NCBI RefSeq assembly: GCF_009695605.1
Contig: NZ_VUNQ01000009.1
Coordinates: forward strand, 34,714-98,713
Reading direction: 5' to 3'
Origin: Tissierella pigra
Lineage (GTDB): Bacteria; Bacillota; Clostridia; Tissierellales; Tissierellaceae
Length of the DNA stretch: 64,000 nt
Below are positions 18,015 through 25,999 of this stretch, in pieces. How positions within the stretch are numbered: the stretch's first letter is position 1; every line of letters starts with the position of its first letter. The notes beneath the pieces were generated by a model. The model was not told the DNA's origin, did not search any database, and worked only from the letters and a program-made list of their open reading frames with translations. Both the position numbers and the translations under genes were made by a program.

Positions 18015-19277
18015 TTACTCTAGGATTTTTTTAATACTATAAGGAATGTTTTCTAAAATATCTGTAGCTATAATTCCATATTCGCCTTTTTCATAACTTG
18101 CCAAGTCTCCAGCCAACCCATGGCAAAATACTCCTAGTTTTGCCGCATCTTCTGGTTTTATTCCTTGACCGATGAAAGAAGCTATGATTCCTGTAAGTAT
18201 ATCTCCAGATCCTGCTGTAGCCATTCCTGGATTTCCAGTACCATTGATATATATTTCACCTGTAGGCAAGGCCACAATAGTATTAAATCCTTTAAGGACT
18301 ACTATTATATTATATTTCTTAGATATATATTTAGAATAATAAATTCTATTTTCTTGAATATCTCTAGTACTCTTATTTAATAGTTTGGCTAACTCCTTGG
18401 GGTGCGGTGTAATAATAATTGAACTTGTGTGATTATTGAGAATATTTAAGTTAAATGAAAGGGAATTTATTCCATCTGCATCTATTACTATTGGCTTAGT
18501 ATAATTTTTTAAAACCTCTTGGATTATATATAATCTATCTTTATCTGCTCCTATACCTGGTCCAATGGCTATTACATCCAATCCCTTTATTTCATTTAAT
18601 ATACCATTTAAGGATTCCTTAGAAAAGAATCCTTCATTGTCTTTGACTGGTTTTATTATGGCCTCTGTTAATTTTATACTCATTATAGTCTCAATAGCTT
18701 GTGGTACAATTGTATAAACAAGACCAGAACCAGTCCTAAGAGCCGCCTGTGATGCTAAGTACACTGAGCCCGTCATACCTTTGCTTCCAGCTATTATACC
18801 TACTTTTCCATAAGTTCCCTTATGGCTTTCCTTTTCTCTTTTGGGTAATAACATTTTAATAGAATCATCTATATTTCCAATGGGAGAAATATTAGAGTAT
18901 CCTGCTACAAAAGCTATGGCATAATCTTCCTCATGGGAAATTGATAAATCCATACTTTCTATTCCTAGGTCAGTCATTCTTAACTTTCCATTTCCAATTA
19001 AATTTATATAAGGCTTACCCCTTCCATCGTGTAAAACCTCAATATTTTTCCATTCCACAGTGGATATACCTGTTCCTAGAGCCTTGCTTACAGCTTCCTT
19101 AGCTGCAAATATACCGCCTACAGTTGTAGCTTTATGTCCACCTTTTGATATATATTTTATTTCATTTTCTGTAAATATTCTACTATAAAAAGAATCTTTC
19201 TTTGTCAATAAAATTTTTTTTATTCTATTTATATTTACAATATCTATTCCTGTAAATAGTTTGTTTTTATCGTTCAT
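18015..19277 (-). CDS. Fusion of holo-ACP synthase and ADP-dependent NAD(P)H-hydrate dehydratase
   Basis: 420 residues in two enzymes. Residues 1-125 are AcpS, with GIDIVNINRI near the start and FAAKEAVSKALGTG, which transfer phosphopantetheine from CoA to acyl carrier protein. Residues about 145-420 are NnrD (carbohydrate-kinase-like), with GKVGIIAGSKGMTGSVYLAS, AIGPGIG, ITPHPKE and GTGNPGMATAGSGDILTG, which repair hydrated NAD(P)H using ADP. NnrD is usually fused to the epimerase NnrE; that domain is absent here. Confidence 0.92.
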   Translation of the reverse strand: MNDKNKLFTGIDIVNINRIKKILLTKKDSFYSRIFTENEIKYISKGGHKATTVGGIFAAKEAVSKALGTGISTVEWKNIEVLHDGRGKPYINLIGNGKLRMTDLGIESMDLSISHEEDYAIAFVAGYSNISPIGNIDDSIKMLLPKREKESHKGTYGKVGIIAGSKGMTGSVYLASQAALRTGSGLVYTIVPQAIETIMSIKLTEAIIKPVKDNEGFFSKESLNGILNEIKGLDVIAIGPGIGADKDRLYIIQEVLKNYTKPIVIDADGINSLSFNLNILNNHTSSIIITPHPKELAKLLNKSTRDIQENRIYYSKYISKKYNIIVVLKGFNTIVALPTGEIYINGTGNPGMATAGSGDILTGIIASFIGQGIKPEDAAKLGVFCHGLAGDLASYEKGEYGIIATDILENIPYSIKKILE

Positions 19278-19278
19278 A

Positions 19279-19905
19279 TTATTTTAATCTCTCTTTATCA
19301 ATTTTTTCTATCTCCTCAGAGCCCAAAACTCCATGTAAAAAAGTGTAAGTTTCATTTATCCACTCTTCATAGTTATGTTTTGTGTCTATTAAAATCTTTA
19401 ATCTTGCTCTCAAAGTCTCTATTTCGCTATTGGCTTCCTTTACAAACTTTTCCCTAATCTTCAACTCACTGTAGCTGTACTCAATTGTTGCTTTAAGTAA
19501 CTGTAGATTGCTTTCTCTTATTTCTTTAGGAATAGTTTCAAGTTGAAATGTCAATTCATCTAAAGCCTGATTTATTTGTAGTATTTGTTCTTTATATTCA
19601 TCTAAAAGTCCTATATTTTCAACTTTACTTTCATTGTTGACAGAATCAGATATTCCAAGAATCATTTTCATAGACCTTAGCTTTTGTTTTTGTAATTCTT
19701 TATTTTGTATCTCCAGTTCCTTTTCTCTAGATACTAGTTCCATAAGTTCTTCTTTAGCATTTTCAATTTTCTTGTTATCTACATTTCCAAATAGTTTAGT
19801 CCAGCTAGGTTCACTATATAATAATGGTATTTTATTTTTAAGTAATATATCTTTATCTAAATTATCTAAGTTCATATTTCTATTAAACAATTTTATCACT
19901 CCCAT
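19279..19905 (-). CDS. Coiled-coil protein of unknown function
   Basis: 208 residues, largely helical and charged. Heptad-like runs cover about residues 55-85 (EELMELVSREKELEIQNKEL) and 115-190 (LLDEYKEQILQINQALDELT). No catalytic motif, signal peptide or membrane segment is visible. It ends one base before the AcpS-NnrD start, so it heads this operon. I do not recognise the family; a structural or adaptor role is possible but unsupported. Confidence 0.7.
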   Translation of the reverse strand: MGVIKLFNRNMNLDNLDKDILLKNKIPLLYSEPSWTKLFGNVDNKKIENAKEELMELVSREKELEIQNKELQKQKLRSMKMILGISDSVNNESKVENIGLLDEYKEQILQINQALDELTFQLETIPKEIRESNLQLLKATIEYSYSELKIREKFVKEANSEIETLRARLKILIDTKHNYEEWINETYTFLHGVLGSEEIEKIDKERLK

Positions 19906-19971
19906 ATATCATTTTACTCATTTTTATAATCTTTTTCAAACAATATAATCTTTATTTCTAGAAATATATAA

Positions 19972-20006
19972 AAAAGGCTTCTTTAGACCTATTTGAGAAG
20001 CCTTTT
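19972..20006. terminator. Rho-independent terminator
   Basis: 11-bp stem (aaaaggcttct / agaagcctttt) with a 13-base loop and, on the minus strand, a run of six T. It sits between the ABC exporter operon and the coiled-coil gene, and could stop read-through in either direction. Confidence 0.75.
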
Positions 20007-20059
20007 CTATCTGTTATATTCCACAGTCTCGAAACTCAAATCTATTTGCTCGTTACCTT

Positions 20060-20137
20060 TGACCTACCTACAGTTCACTCACTACGTTCGTTCACTGGGT
20101 TAGGTCATAAAAATAAGCTAGAGTCCTCTACTCTAGC
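20060..20137 (-). terminator. Terminator of the ABC exporter operon plus a neighbouring inverted repeat
   Basis: The 8-bp stem gctagagt/actctagc at 20117-20137 with a 5-base loop lies just past the exporter stop. Next to it, tgaccta (20060-20066) and taggtca (20101-20107) form a second, longer-range pair around repeated ttcact units, of the sort seen in small palindromic repeat DNA. Confidence 0.6.
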
Positions 20138-20141
20138 CTAT

Positions 20142-21755
20142 TTATATAACAGCCTTATTCTTTACTGTAAAAACTTTATTATATCTATTCTTAGTCTCTT
20201 CAAATATTACATGACTTACATTTACTATGGTCACTCCTTCTAAATCAAGTAATGTATTTTCTATTTCCCTTGCTACATTACTATCTAAACTTGCAAATGC
20301 CTCATCAAGAAATATTATATCTGACTTATTTAGAAGTCCTCTTGCTATGGCTATTCTAGACCGTTCTCCTCCAGAAATATTTTTTCCATTATCATAAATC
20401 ATAGTATCTAATCCATTTGGTAAAGCCTTTAAAAAGTCTTTTAGACCAGCTTTATCTATTGCAAGATTAATCTCATCATCATTATAGTCTTTGTATAAAG
20501 CAATATTGTTACGGAGGGTATCTTCAAATAAAAATACTTGTTGTTCTACATTGGAAATATTTTTAAAATAGCTCTCCTTCTTAAGATCCTTTAAGTCATT
20601 TCCATCTACTAATATTTTACCTTTGGTAGGGTTAAAGTATTTCCTTAAAAGTTTAAGCAAAGTAGATTTACCACCGCCACTAGGTCCTATTACCAAATAT
20701 TTTTCACCTTTAGTAATATTTAAGCTAATATCATTTAAAATCTCCTTATTATCATAGCTAAAGAATACATTTTGAAATTCTATTGTATTTTTAAAATTAT
20801 TTAACTCCGTTGTTTCCTCGTAATCCTCATGATTTTCAAGACTATGATCTAGTTTTGTAAATAATGATTTTACTGAAAATATTTTTGGAAACCACTCTCC
20901 TAAATTCATCAGTGGAAATATTACTCTGCCCATATTATTTATTATTAAAATAACTGCTCCTGTAGTAATGGAACCCTTTATTGCCATAAACGCTGATATA
21001 AGTAAAATAGAAAAGGTAGAAGCATATACTATAAACTGTTGTATAGACAGAGTATAAGTATGAATTTTATCTATTGTATATCCCTTATATTGAATATCTT
21101 TACTTTTATTATAAAAATCATCTTTTACTTTTTCATTTAAATTATTAGCTTTAATTATTTGAAAGGCTCCAAGAACTTCTTTTATATATGATGTATATCC
21201 TTCAAATAATTCTGCCCTATGTTTTTCATGTTTTTGTAATGGTTTTCCTACTATCATTGATAAAACAACAGATGCTACAGATATACCGATTCCAATAAAC
21301 AAAGCCCATGGACTTACAGAAGCTATAACTATAAATGATATTAAAAAACCAATAAAACTATTTCCAACTTCATATATTCCTTCTAAATATTTTTTCTCTA
21401 TATTGTTCATATCATTAGTCATAGATGATAAGTATACTCCATTATTCTCAGCTTGAAACTCATTTATATTTTTAGCAAATAATCTTTCCATATAAGTTAT
21501 CTTTGTTTTTACTAAGGATTTATATATGTATAATCCTCTTGTATATGAAATCAAAATACTAAATGGAAGTGATAATCCAATAAGTATAAATATTTTCACA
21601 GCTTCACTTTTAAACAACGTCATATTGCCTTCTAAGGCTGAGTCTATTATTTTCATCATGCTGATACTCACATATCCATCTATGGAGATTCCAATAGTCA
21701 ATACTAAAAATGCTAAAATCAAATATATCATAGATTTCCTTATGGTTTTCTTCAT
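20142..21755 (-). CDS. ABC exporter subunit B (permease-ATPase)
   Basis: 537 residues: six transmembrane helices (about 1-300) then an ATPase domain. Walker A is GPSGGGKST, signature ISGGERSR, Walker B IIFLDEAFASLD with its catalytic Glu, and the switch His in NVSHVIF. Its ATG overlaps the upstream exporter stop by 4 bases, so the two form a heterodimeric exporter of the MsbA/LmrCD type. Such pairs export peptides or drugs; the cargo is not evident. No peptidase C39 domain and no bacteriocin gene is next to it. Confidence 0.92.
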   Translation of the reverse strand: MKKTIRKSMIYLILAFLVLTIGISIDGYVSISMMKIIDSALEGNMTLFKSEAVKIFILIGLSLPFSILISYTRGLYIYKSLVKTKITYMERLFAKNINEFQAENNGVYLSSMTNDMNNIEKKYLEGIYEVGNSFIGFLISFIVIASVSPWALFIGIGISVASVVLSMIVGKPLQKHEKHRAELFEGYTSYIKEVLGAFQIIKANNLNEKVKDDFYNKSKDIQYKGYTIDKIHTYTLSIQQFIVYASTFSILLISAFMAIKGSITTGAVILIINNMGRVIFPLMNLGEWFPKIFSVKSLFTKLDHSLENHEDYEETTELNNFKNTIEFQNVFFSYDNKEILNDISLNITKGEKYLVIGPSGGGKSTLLKLLRKYFNPTKGKILVDGNDLKDLKKESYFKNISNVEQQVFLFEDTLRNNIALYKDYNDDEINLAIDKAGLKDFLKALPNGLDTMIYDNGKNISGGERSRIAIARGLLNKSDIIFLDEAFASLDSNVAREIENTLLDLEGVTIVNVSHVIFEETKNRYNKVFTVKNKAVI

Positions 21756-23398
21756 ATTGCCACCTCCATAAAATATTCTTTTGAATCATATTTGTAGATA
21801 TGCTGATTTTTAATTTCCAATACATAGTCATATTTCTCTGTTATTCCTTCATAATATCTATGGGATATGGCAATAACTGTACAATCCAAGGAAAGAATAG
21901 TTTCTTCTACCTTTCTGCCTAATTCTTCATCAAGGCTTGATGTCCCCTCATCTACAAATAGTATCTCTGAATCTTTTACTATGGCTCTTGCAATAGAAAT
22001 TCTTTGTCTTTCTCCACCAGATAGATTCTTTCCATTCTCCATCAGCATTTCATTTATTCCATTTTCTTTTTTTCCAATAAGTCCATCTAACCCCGCTTGA
22101 TTTGCGGCTCTTAAAATTCTTTCTTCCTCATAAGATTTATATAAAGCTATATTATTGTAGATAGTATCTTCAAATAAGAACACATCTTGATATATAAAGG
22201 AAACCTTGTCATTTAAGCTGGATTCTTTTATATCTTTATAGGACACATTATCTACTATTATTTCACCTTTATAATCATCATAAGTCATGGATAAAAGTTT
22301 AATTAAAGTAGATTTACCTGCACCACTGGCTCCTTTAAGCAAATACTTTTTCCCCTTCTCTATGGTAAAAGAGGCATCTTTAAGTATTTCTTTTCCATCA
22401 TATTCAAAATATAAATCTTTTACTTTGATTTTATCTGTAAATACAAAATCTTTTTCTTTATCTACTGCTGTTGAATTTTCCTCATCTACTTTTGTGATTT
22501 TATCAAATATTTTAGCTGATGATTTCAATTGATTAAATAAAGGTAAAATAGATGTAATATTCCATATACAGCCGTTGGACAATTGAAACATATAAGTAAT
22601 TTTAGTTAAAGATATTCCTTTACTCATTAAAGTGGATAAATATACTAGAGCAATCATTACAAATCCAAATCCTAAGAACTCCATAACTCTTCTTTGACTA
22701 TCTGTATAAACATTGTAACTAAATTTCTTTTTCTCAAGTCCTATAATGGATTTCAATGATTTTGAAAGAAATTGATCTTCAATATTGTTTAATTTCAATA
22801 TTTCTAATCCATTAAATGTATTGGATATATTTACAGCAAAATCTTCATTATATTCTGATACTTCTTCCTGAAGAGATATTGTCTTTTTTTCAAAGGTCTT
22901 ACTAATTAAGAATAAAAATATTGAAATTGCAAATGCACCTATGGCGAACTTTAAATCTAAAAAAGCTATAATAGTCAGAGATACTACATATATACCTCCA
23001 CGATATATTACATTAATAAGTTGTAAGAAAAAATTGCTTTCAAATAAATTAATATCGTTGATTAAATTTGAAATATAAGTATCCTTAGACTTTTTACTAA
23101 ATTCTTTATAAGATGAGTTTAATATCTTATGAAAGGCTAAAAGTCTAACATCAAGTAATGTGTCTCTCATATAGGATATTCTCATAAATCTAGATATGAT
23201 ATATAATATAGCACCTAATATTATAACTCCCAATGAAAGCCATAAAACCTTAATGAAGTTTTCCTTTGTACCTACTTGAATACTACCTATTATCATTGAC
23301 ATAACTAAATTTACTAAAGTACTATCTAACACTGGTATAAAACAAGCCAATATGTACATCATAAATCGTGATTTCCGTTTCATTAAAAGTTCTTTCAT
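21752..23398 (-). CDS. ABC exporter subunit A (permease-ATPase)
   Basis: 548 residues with an N-terminal six-helix exporter domain and a C-terminal ATPase. Walker A is GASGAGKST, the Q-loop is in FIYQDVFLFEDT, signature LSGGERQR, Walker B ILFVDEGTSSLD and switch His in AISHRY. Both half-sites of the heterodimer therefore look catalytically complete, unlike many heterodimeric exporters with one degenerate site. A consensus promoter lies 55 bases upstream inside a cluster of TGTTAAT motifs, suggesting dedicated regulation. Confidence 0.92.
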   Translation of the reverse strand: MKELLMKRKSRFMMYILACFIPVLDSTLVNLVMSMIIGSIQVGTKENFIKVLWLSLGVIILGAILYIISRFMRISYMRDTLLDVRLLAFHKILNSSYKEFSKKSKDTYISNLINDINLFESNFFLQLINVIYRGGIYVVSLTIIAFLDLKFAIGAFAISIFLFLISKTFEKKTISLQEEVSEYNEDFAVNISNTFNGLEILKLNNIEDQFLSKSLKSIIGLEKKKFSYNVYTDSQRRVMEFLGFGFVMIALVYLSTLMSKGISLTKITYMFQLSNGCIWNITSILPLFNQLKSSAKIFDKITKVDEENSTAVDKEKDFVFTDKIKVKDLYFEYDGKEILKDASFTIEKGKKYLLKGASGAGKSTLIKLLSMTYDDYKGEIIVDNVSYKDIKESSLNDKVSFIYQDVFLFEDTIYNNIALYKSYEEERILRAANQAGLDGLIGKKENGINEMLMENGKNLSGGERQRISIARAIVKDSEILFVDEGTSSLDEELGRKVEETILSLDCTVIAISHRYYEGITEKYDYVLEIKNQHIYKYDSKEYFMEVAI

Positions 23399-23452
23399 AT
23401 TATACCCCCGTTTTATAATTCAAAATTATCTTACTTTTTATTTCCTAATATG

Positions 23453-23481
23453 ATATTAGTATATTTTGTTAATTTTGTCAA
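23453..23481 (-). promoter_or_regulatory. Sigma-A type promoter of the ABC exporter operon
   Basis: On the minus strand TTGACA (23476-23481) and TAATAT (23453-23458) are separated by exactly 17 bases, 55 bases before the exporter start codon. A TGTTAAT/ATTAACA element (23467-23473) lies in the spacer. Confidence 0.75.
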
Positions 23482-23545
23482 CACATTAATTAACATATTT
23501 AATTTATACTTTAAAATTGTTAATATAAAAATTAAATATGTTAAT
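23467..23545. promoter_or_regulatory. Candidate operator cluster: TGTTAAT boxes and 17-bp perfect inverted repeat
   Basis: Four TGTTAAT boxes (23467, 23518, 23539 direct; 23489 inverted) lie in the divergent intergenic region. The arms 23489-23505 and 23529-23545 are perfect 17-bp complements separated by 23 bases. One box is inside the exporter promoter spacer. This resembles multiple operator half-sites for a repressor; no regulator gene is adjacent. Confidence 0.5.
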
Positions 23546-23620
23546 AACACATTATAGAAAACTTTTCCTTAATATTAATTGTTATCTTGTAAATACTATT
23601 ATTATATGGAGGTGATTTAT

Positions 23621-23884
23621 TTGAAAGATAAACATAAATTTAATCAACCTTATTATACTGAACCTGTCAACAAAACAAACTCCAACATTTCCAATGATAA
23701 TGAGGATTGGAAAAAAACAGGATTTTATCGAAATAGTGAAGATTTTCCACCACGAGGTAGTTTTATAAGCATACCAGAAGATGTATTGCTTGGGACCAAT
23801 GGAAATCTATTAGATTCTATAGTTAAAGATAAAGATGAAACTATTGGTTCAGATTTATATAAAGAAACAAAAAATAATAAATAA
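23621..23884 (+). CDS. Small hydrophilic protein of unknown function
   Basis: 87 residues starting at TTG (23621), selected because GGAGGTGAT lies 8 bases before it; an earlier in-frame start at 23579 has no site. The product is polar and rich in Asn, Asp and Lys, with no membrane segment or Cys. Motifs such as FPPRGSFISIPEDVLLG are not ones I can assign. It is divergent from the ABC exporter and shares the operator-rich region, and it ends in a strong terminator. Confidence 0.6.
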   Translation: MKDKHKFNQPYYTEPVNKTNSNISNDNEDWKKTGFYRNSEDFPPRGSFISIPEDVLLGTNGNLLDSIVKDKDETIGSDLYKETKNNK

Positions 23885-23944
23885 TTTCCAAGGTTATATT
23901 CTGTTAAGTTAATACTCCTTCCATTATTTACTCAAAAACAAAGC

Positions 23945-23985
23945 ACTAAAAGCTATGAGATTTCAGAAATCCTATAGCTTTTAGT
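23945..23985. terminator. Strong bidirectional terminator
   Basis: 12-bp perfect outer stem (actaaaagctat / atagcttttagt) continued by an inner gatttc/gaaatc pairing, located between converging genes (small protein on + and methyltransferase on -). Confidence 0.8.
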
Positions 23986-24021
23986 ATTTGTATTTCTATA
24001 TAACGAGTTATTATGACTTAA

Positions 24022-24816
24022 CTAATAAACAGTGGCTTTTATGCTAAATGACATCGGAAATTTATCAACATTATATTCAAGATTAAACAATCCATTCCCT
24101 ACATTTTTCATGCCCCCAGCATTGAAGAAGTTTTCCTTATATTCATTAAAGTAATTTATATGCAAACCAGCATTTGTAAGAGCATTAATGATGTCAGAAA
24201 CTGTGTACATCCAAAAATATGCTTTTACACCATGTTTGGGTGCTGAAACATATCCACCAATTGAATCTTCCTCATCAGGAATTTTGCTGAAGTAGGGATA
24301 CTGAATCTCCATTTCATTTTTCGCAAGTTTATCTGTATTAAAGGTCAAGAAAAACGGATGAGAATCAAAAACGTAAACAAATCCATTATCGTTTAAAAGA
24401 TGTCTAATCGTTTTTGCCCACTTATTCAGGTCTGGAAGCCAACCAATAGCACCTTCCGAAACAAAAACTACATCATATTTTTCATTATGTTTTTCCATTA
24501 ATGTCATAATATCAGACTCAATGAAATCAATATTTTCTACATTTAGATCATTGGCAAGCCTTTTAGCATAAAAAATATTATCTGGTACTAAATCAACACC
24601 TATTACTTCTCTTGCTCCCATCTTTGCTAAAAGTATTGTGTCAGCTCCTGTATTACATTGAAGATGTATAACCCTTTTGCCTTTTAAATCACCAATTTCA
24701 TTTTTTATATACATATTAAACTCATGGGTCTCATTTAATAGCTTTTTTTTAAATGCTTCATAATGATCTTTCGATACTTGGCCCCAAGCATGTTTGTTTA
24801 AATCAATTTCTTTCAT
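24022..24816 (-). CDS. Class I SAM-dependent methyltransferase
   Basis: 264 residues. Motif I appears as VIHLQCNTGADTILLAKMGA with the acidic residue in IGVDL, followed by a DVVFVSEGAIGWLPD motif IV region, as in YafE/UbiE-like small-molecule methyltransferases. The late VYDSHPFF-like segment (VFDSHPFFL) is typical of clostridial members. Substrate unknown. The gene is monocistronic, with its promoter in copy 1 of a duplicated module at 24861-24972. Confidence 0.88.
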   Translation of the reverse strand: MKEIDLNKHAWGQVSKDHYEAFKKKLLNETHEFNMYIKNEIGDLKGKRVIHLQCNTGADTILLAKMGAREVIGVDLVPDNIFYAKRLANDLNVENIDFIESDIMTLMEKHNEKYDVVFVSEGAIGWLPDLNKWAKTIRHLLNDNGFVYVFDSHPFFLTFNTDKLAKNEMEIQYPYFSKIPDEEDSIGGYVSAPKHGVKAYFWMYTVSDIINALTNAGLHINYFNEYKENFFNAGGMKNVGNGLFNLEYNVDKFPMSFSIKATVY

Positions 24817-24860
24817 TTATTTATCCTCCATAAATATAAGTTTTAAAATATATGATTTCT

Positions 24861-24972
24861 TAATTTTTATTATATAGAGCATTGGCTGAATATAATATAT
24901 CAAGAACAATTAATATAAGTTCTTAACAAAAAAGATTCACCTAATTAAAGTTAGATGAATCTTTTTAATATT
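24861..24972 (-). repeat. Copy 1 of a duplicated 112-bp terminator/promoter module
   Basis: Aligns without gaps to 27103-27214, with 12 differences in 112 bases (about 89 percent identity). It contains an 11-bp terminator stem (24929-24939/24956-24966) for the gene on its right and an AT-rich, promoter-like part (TTGATA, TATAAT on the minus strand) facing the methyltransferase. Confidence 0.8.
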
Positions 24973-25236
24973 TTATTTAGAATAAACAATTCTTTTAATA
25001 CTTTCAATGGAAAGGCAAAATTCCTCTGACAGTTCATCCATAGATAATCCCACAAGAAACTTTTCACGAATTTGGCTGTTTCTATGATCTAAATATACTC
25101 TATGACCTGAATTTTCTCCCCATTTCTTTCTAACCCCTTCTGGCTTAGGAATATATACTAATTCCCCTTGTACATATTTTTGTATTTGTTCTAATAATTC
25201 TTCTGGGAAAATATTATTTGCTTTAATATATTTCAT
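24973..25236 (-). CDS. CD3324 family protein (small HTH-like)
   Basis: 87 residues. The N-terminal YIKANNIFPEELLEQIQKYVQGELVYIPKP and the central W..N..HRVYLDHRN are the signature of the CD3324 family of short clostridial proteins. The C-terminal part, FLVGLSMDELSEEFCLSIESIKRIV, reads as a helix-turn-helix of the Mor/sigma-70 region 4 kind, so it may bind DNA. Function unknown. The terminator in repeat copy 1 follows; a candidate structured leader precedes it. Confidence 0.8.
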   Translation of the reverse strand: MKYIKANNIFPEELLEQIQKYVQGELVYIPKPEGVRKKWGENSGHRVYLDHRNSQIREKFLVGLSMDELSEEFCLSIESIKRIVYSK

Positions 25237-25264
25237 TCTAACCTCACCCCTTAAAAAATTTTGT

Positions 25265-25400
25265 TCTAAGGACGCAAAGTCTACATTATAAACAACTTAT
25301 TCATAAACAAGTTAGAATGAATATTGGCAATCATACCATTTTACTCCATACAAACTAATTGCCACCGTTTATCTTGTATGACTTTGCATGGAGGATGTGC
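25265..25400 (-). ncRNA. Candidate structured leader RNA upstream of the CD3324-family gene
   Basis: On the minus strand GCAAAGTC (25380-25387) and GACTTTGC (25274-25281) would close a domain of about 100 bases. Inside, CATACAA (25374-25380) can pair with TTGTATG (25347-25353), and GGCAAT in that loop (25358-25363) can pair with ATTGCC (25326-25331) beyond it, a pseudoknot. A further AACTT/AAGTT hairpin lies at 25294-25313. It ends about 30 bases before the start codon. It matches no riboswitch class I can name; a short palindromic repeat element is the alternative. Confidence 0.4.
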
Positions 25401-25548
25401 CGGTTTTATAATTCTTTAAGTACATTGAAAACACCACCTTATAAATTTATTATATCGTTAAAAATCATATTTTTATATTATAATATATTCTTTGAAAAAG
25501 CAAATATATATAAGTGATAATAATAAATATTTTTAGTTCGATGTTTTG

Positions 25549-25597
25549 TTAAAAGCACGACATTATACCAGTATTGATATAAGTGACGTGCTTTTAA
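25549..25597. terminator. Terminator-like inverted repeat after the GNAT pseudogene
   Basis: 11-bp perfect stem (ttaaaagcacg / cgtgcttttaa) with a 27-base loop, 23 bases past the pseudogene stop on the minus strand. Confidence 0.55.
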
Positions 25598-25619
25598 AAG
25601 GAAATATTTAAATTGTATT

Positions 25620-25963
25620 TCATCTATTGCTAAAAGTATAAGCAGTTGCCAATGTATCATCATAAACATCTTTAACATCTAAATACTTATTAAAGTCTTC
25701 ACCTACGATTTCTTTTATTACTGCTTCCCAAAAAACATGCGATGCCTGATTATTAGGATGAACCGTTAATTCCCATTTTCCAGGGTGCAGCTCAACTACC
25801 TTTTTGGCAGCATATCTTCCAATTCCCTTTCTGCGATACTTCTTCATTACAAAAAATTCACATCATTATTTTCATACTCCGAAAAGTCATATTCATATAA
25901 TTCAATTAAATGTGCTAATATTTCTTTTTCTTCCTCTTTTACTTTAACAATTTCAATATCCAT
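25620..25963 (-). pseudogene. GNAT acetyltransferase with an internal deletion and frame change
   Basis: A start with a GAGGG site at 25963 opens a 33-codon frame, MDIEIVKVKEEEKEILAHL..., which stops at TAA just as a second frame, MKKYRRKGIGRYAAKKVVEL, resumes. Both parts belong to one GNAT family (N-terminus and acetyl-CoA loop plus C-terminus). The roughly 60-residue middle is missing, which indicates a deletion with frameshift. The 75-residue C-terminal frame (25620-25847) has no ribosome site and is unlikely to be a working enzyme. A related intact GNAT lies at 54397-54930. Confidence 0.75.
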
Positions 25964-25999
25964 AGTTTCCCTCTTTCTTCCCTGAAACTCATATTTATC

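Noticed and set aside
23621..23884. Bacteriocin or peptide cargo for the divergent ABC exporter
   Set aside because: The product lacks a GG leader, Cys/Thr/Ser-rich core or hydrophobic core peptide, so the link is not supported.
25268..25400. Cyclic di-GMP riboswitch on the plus strand (GGACGCAAAG)
   Set aside because: The second conserved block and the GNRA-type hairpin of that class are absent, and the gene it would control lies on the other strand.
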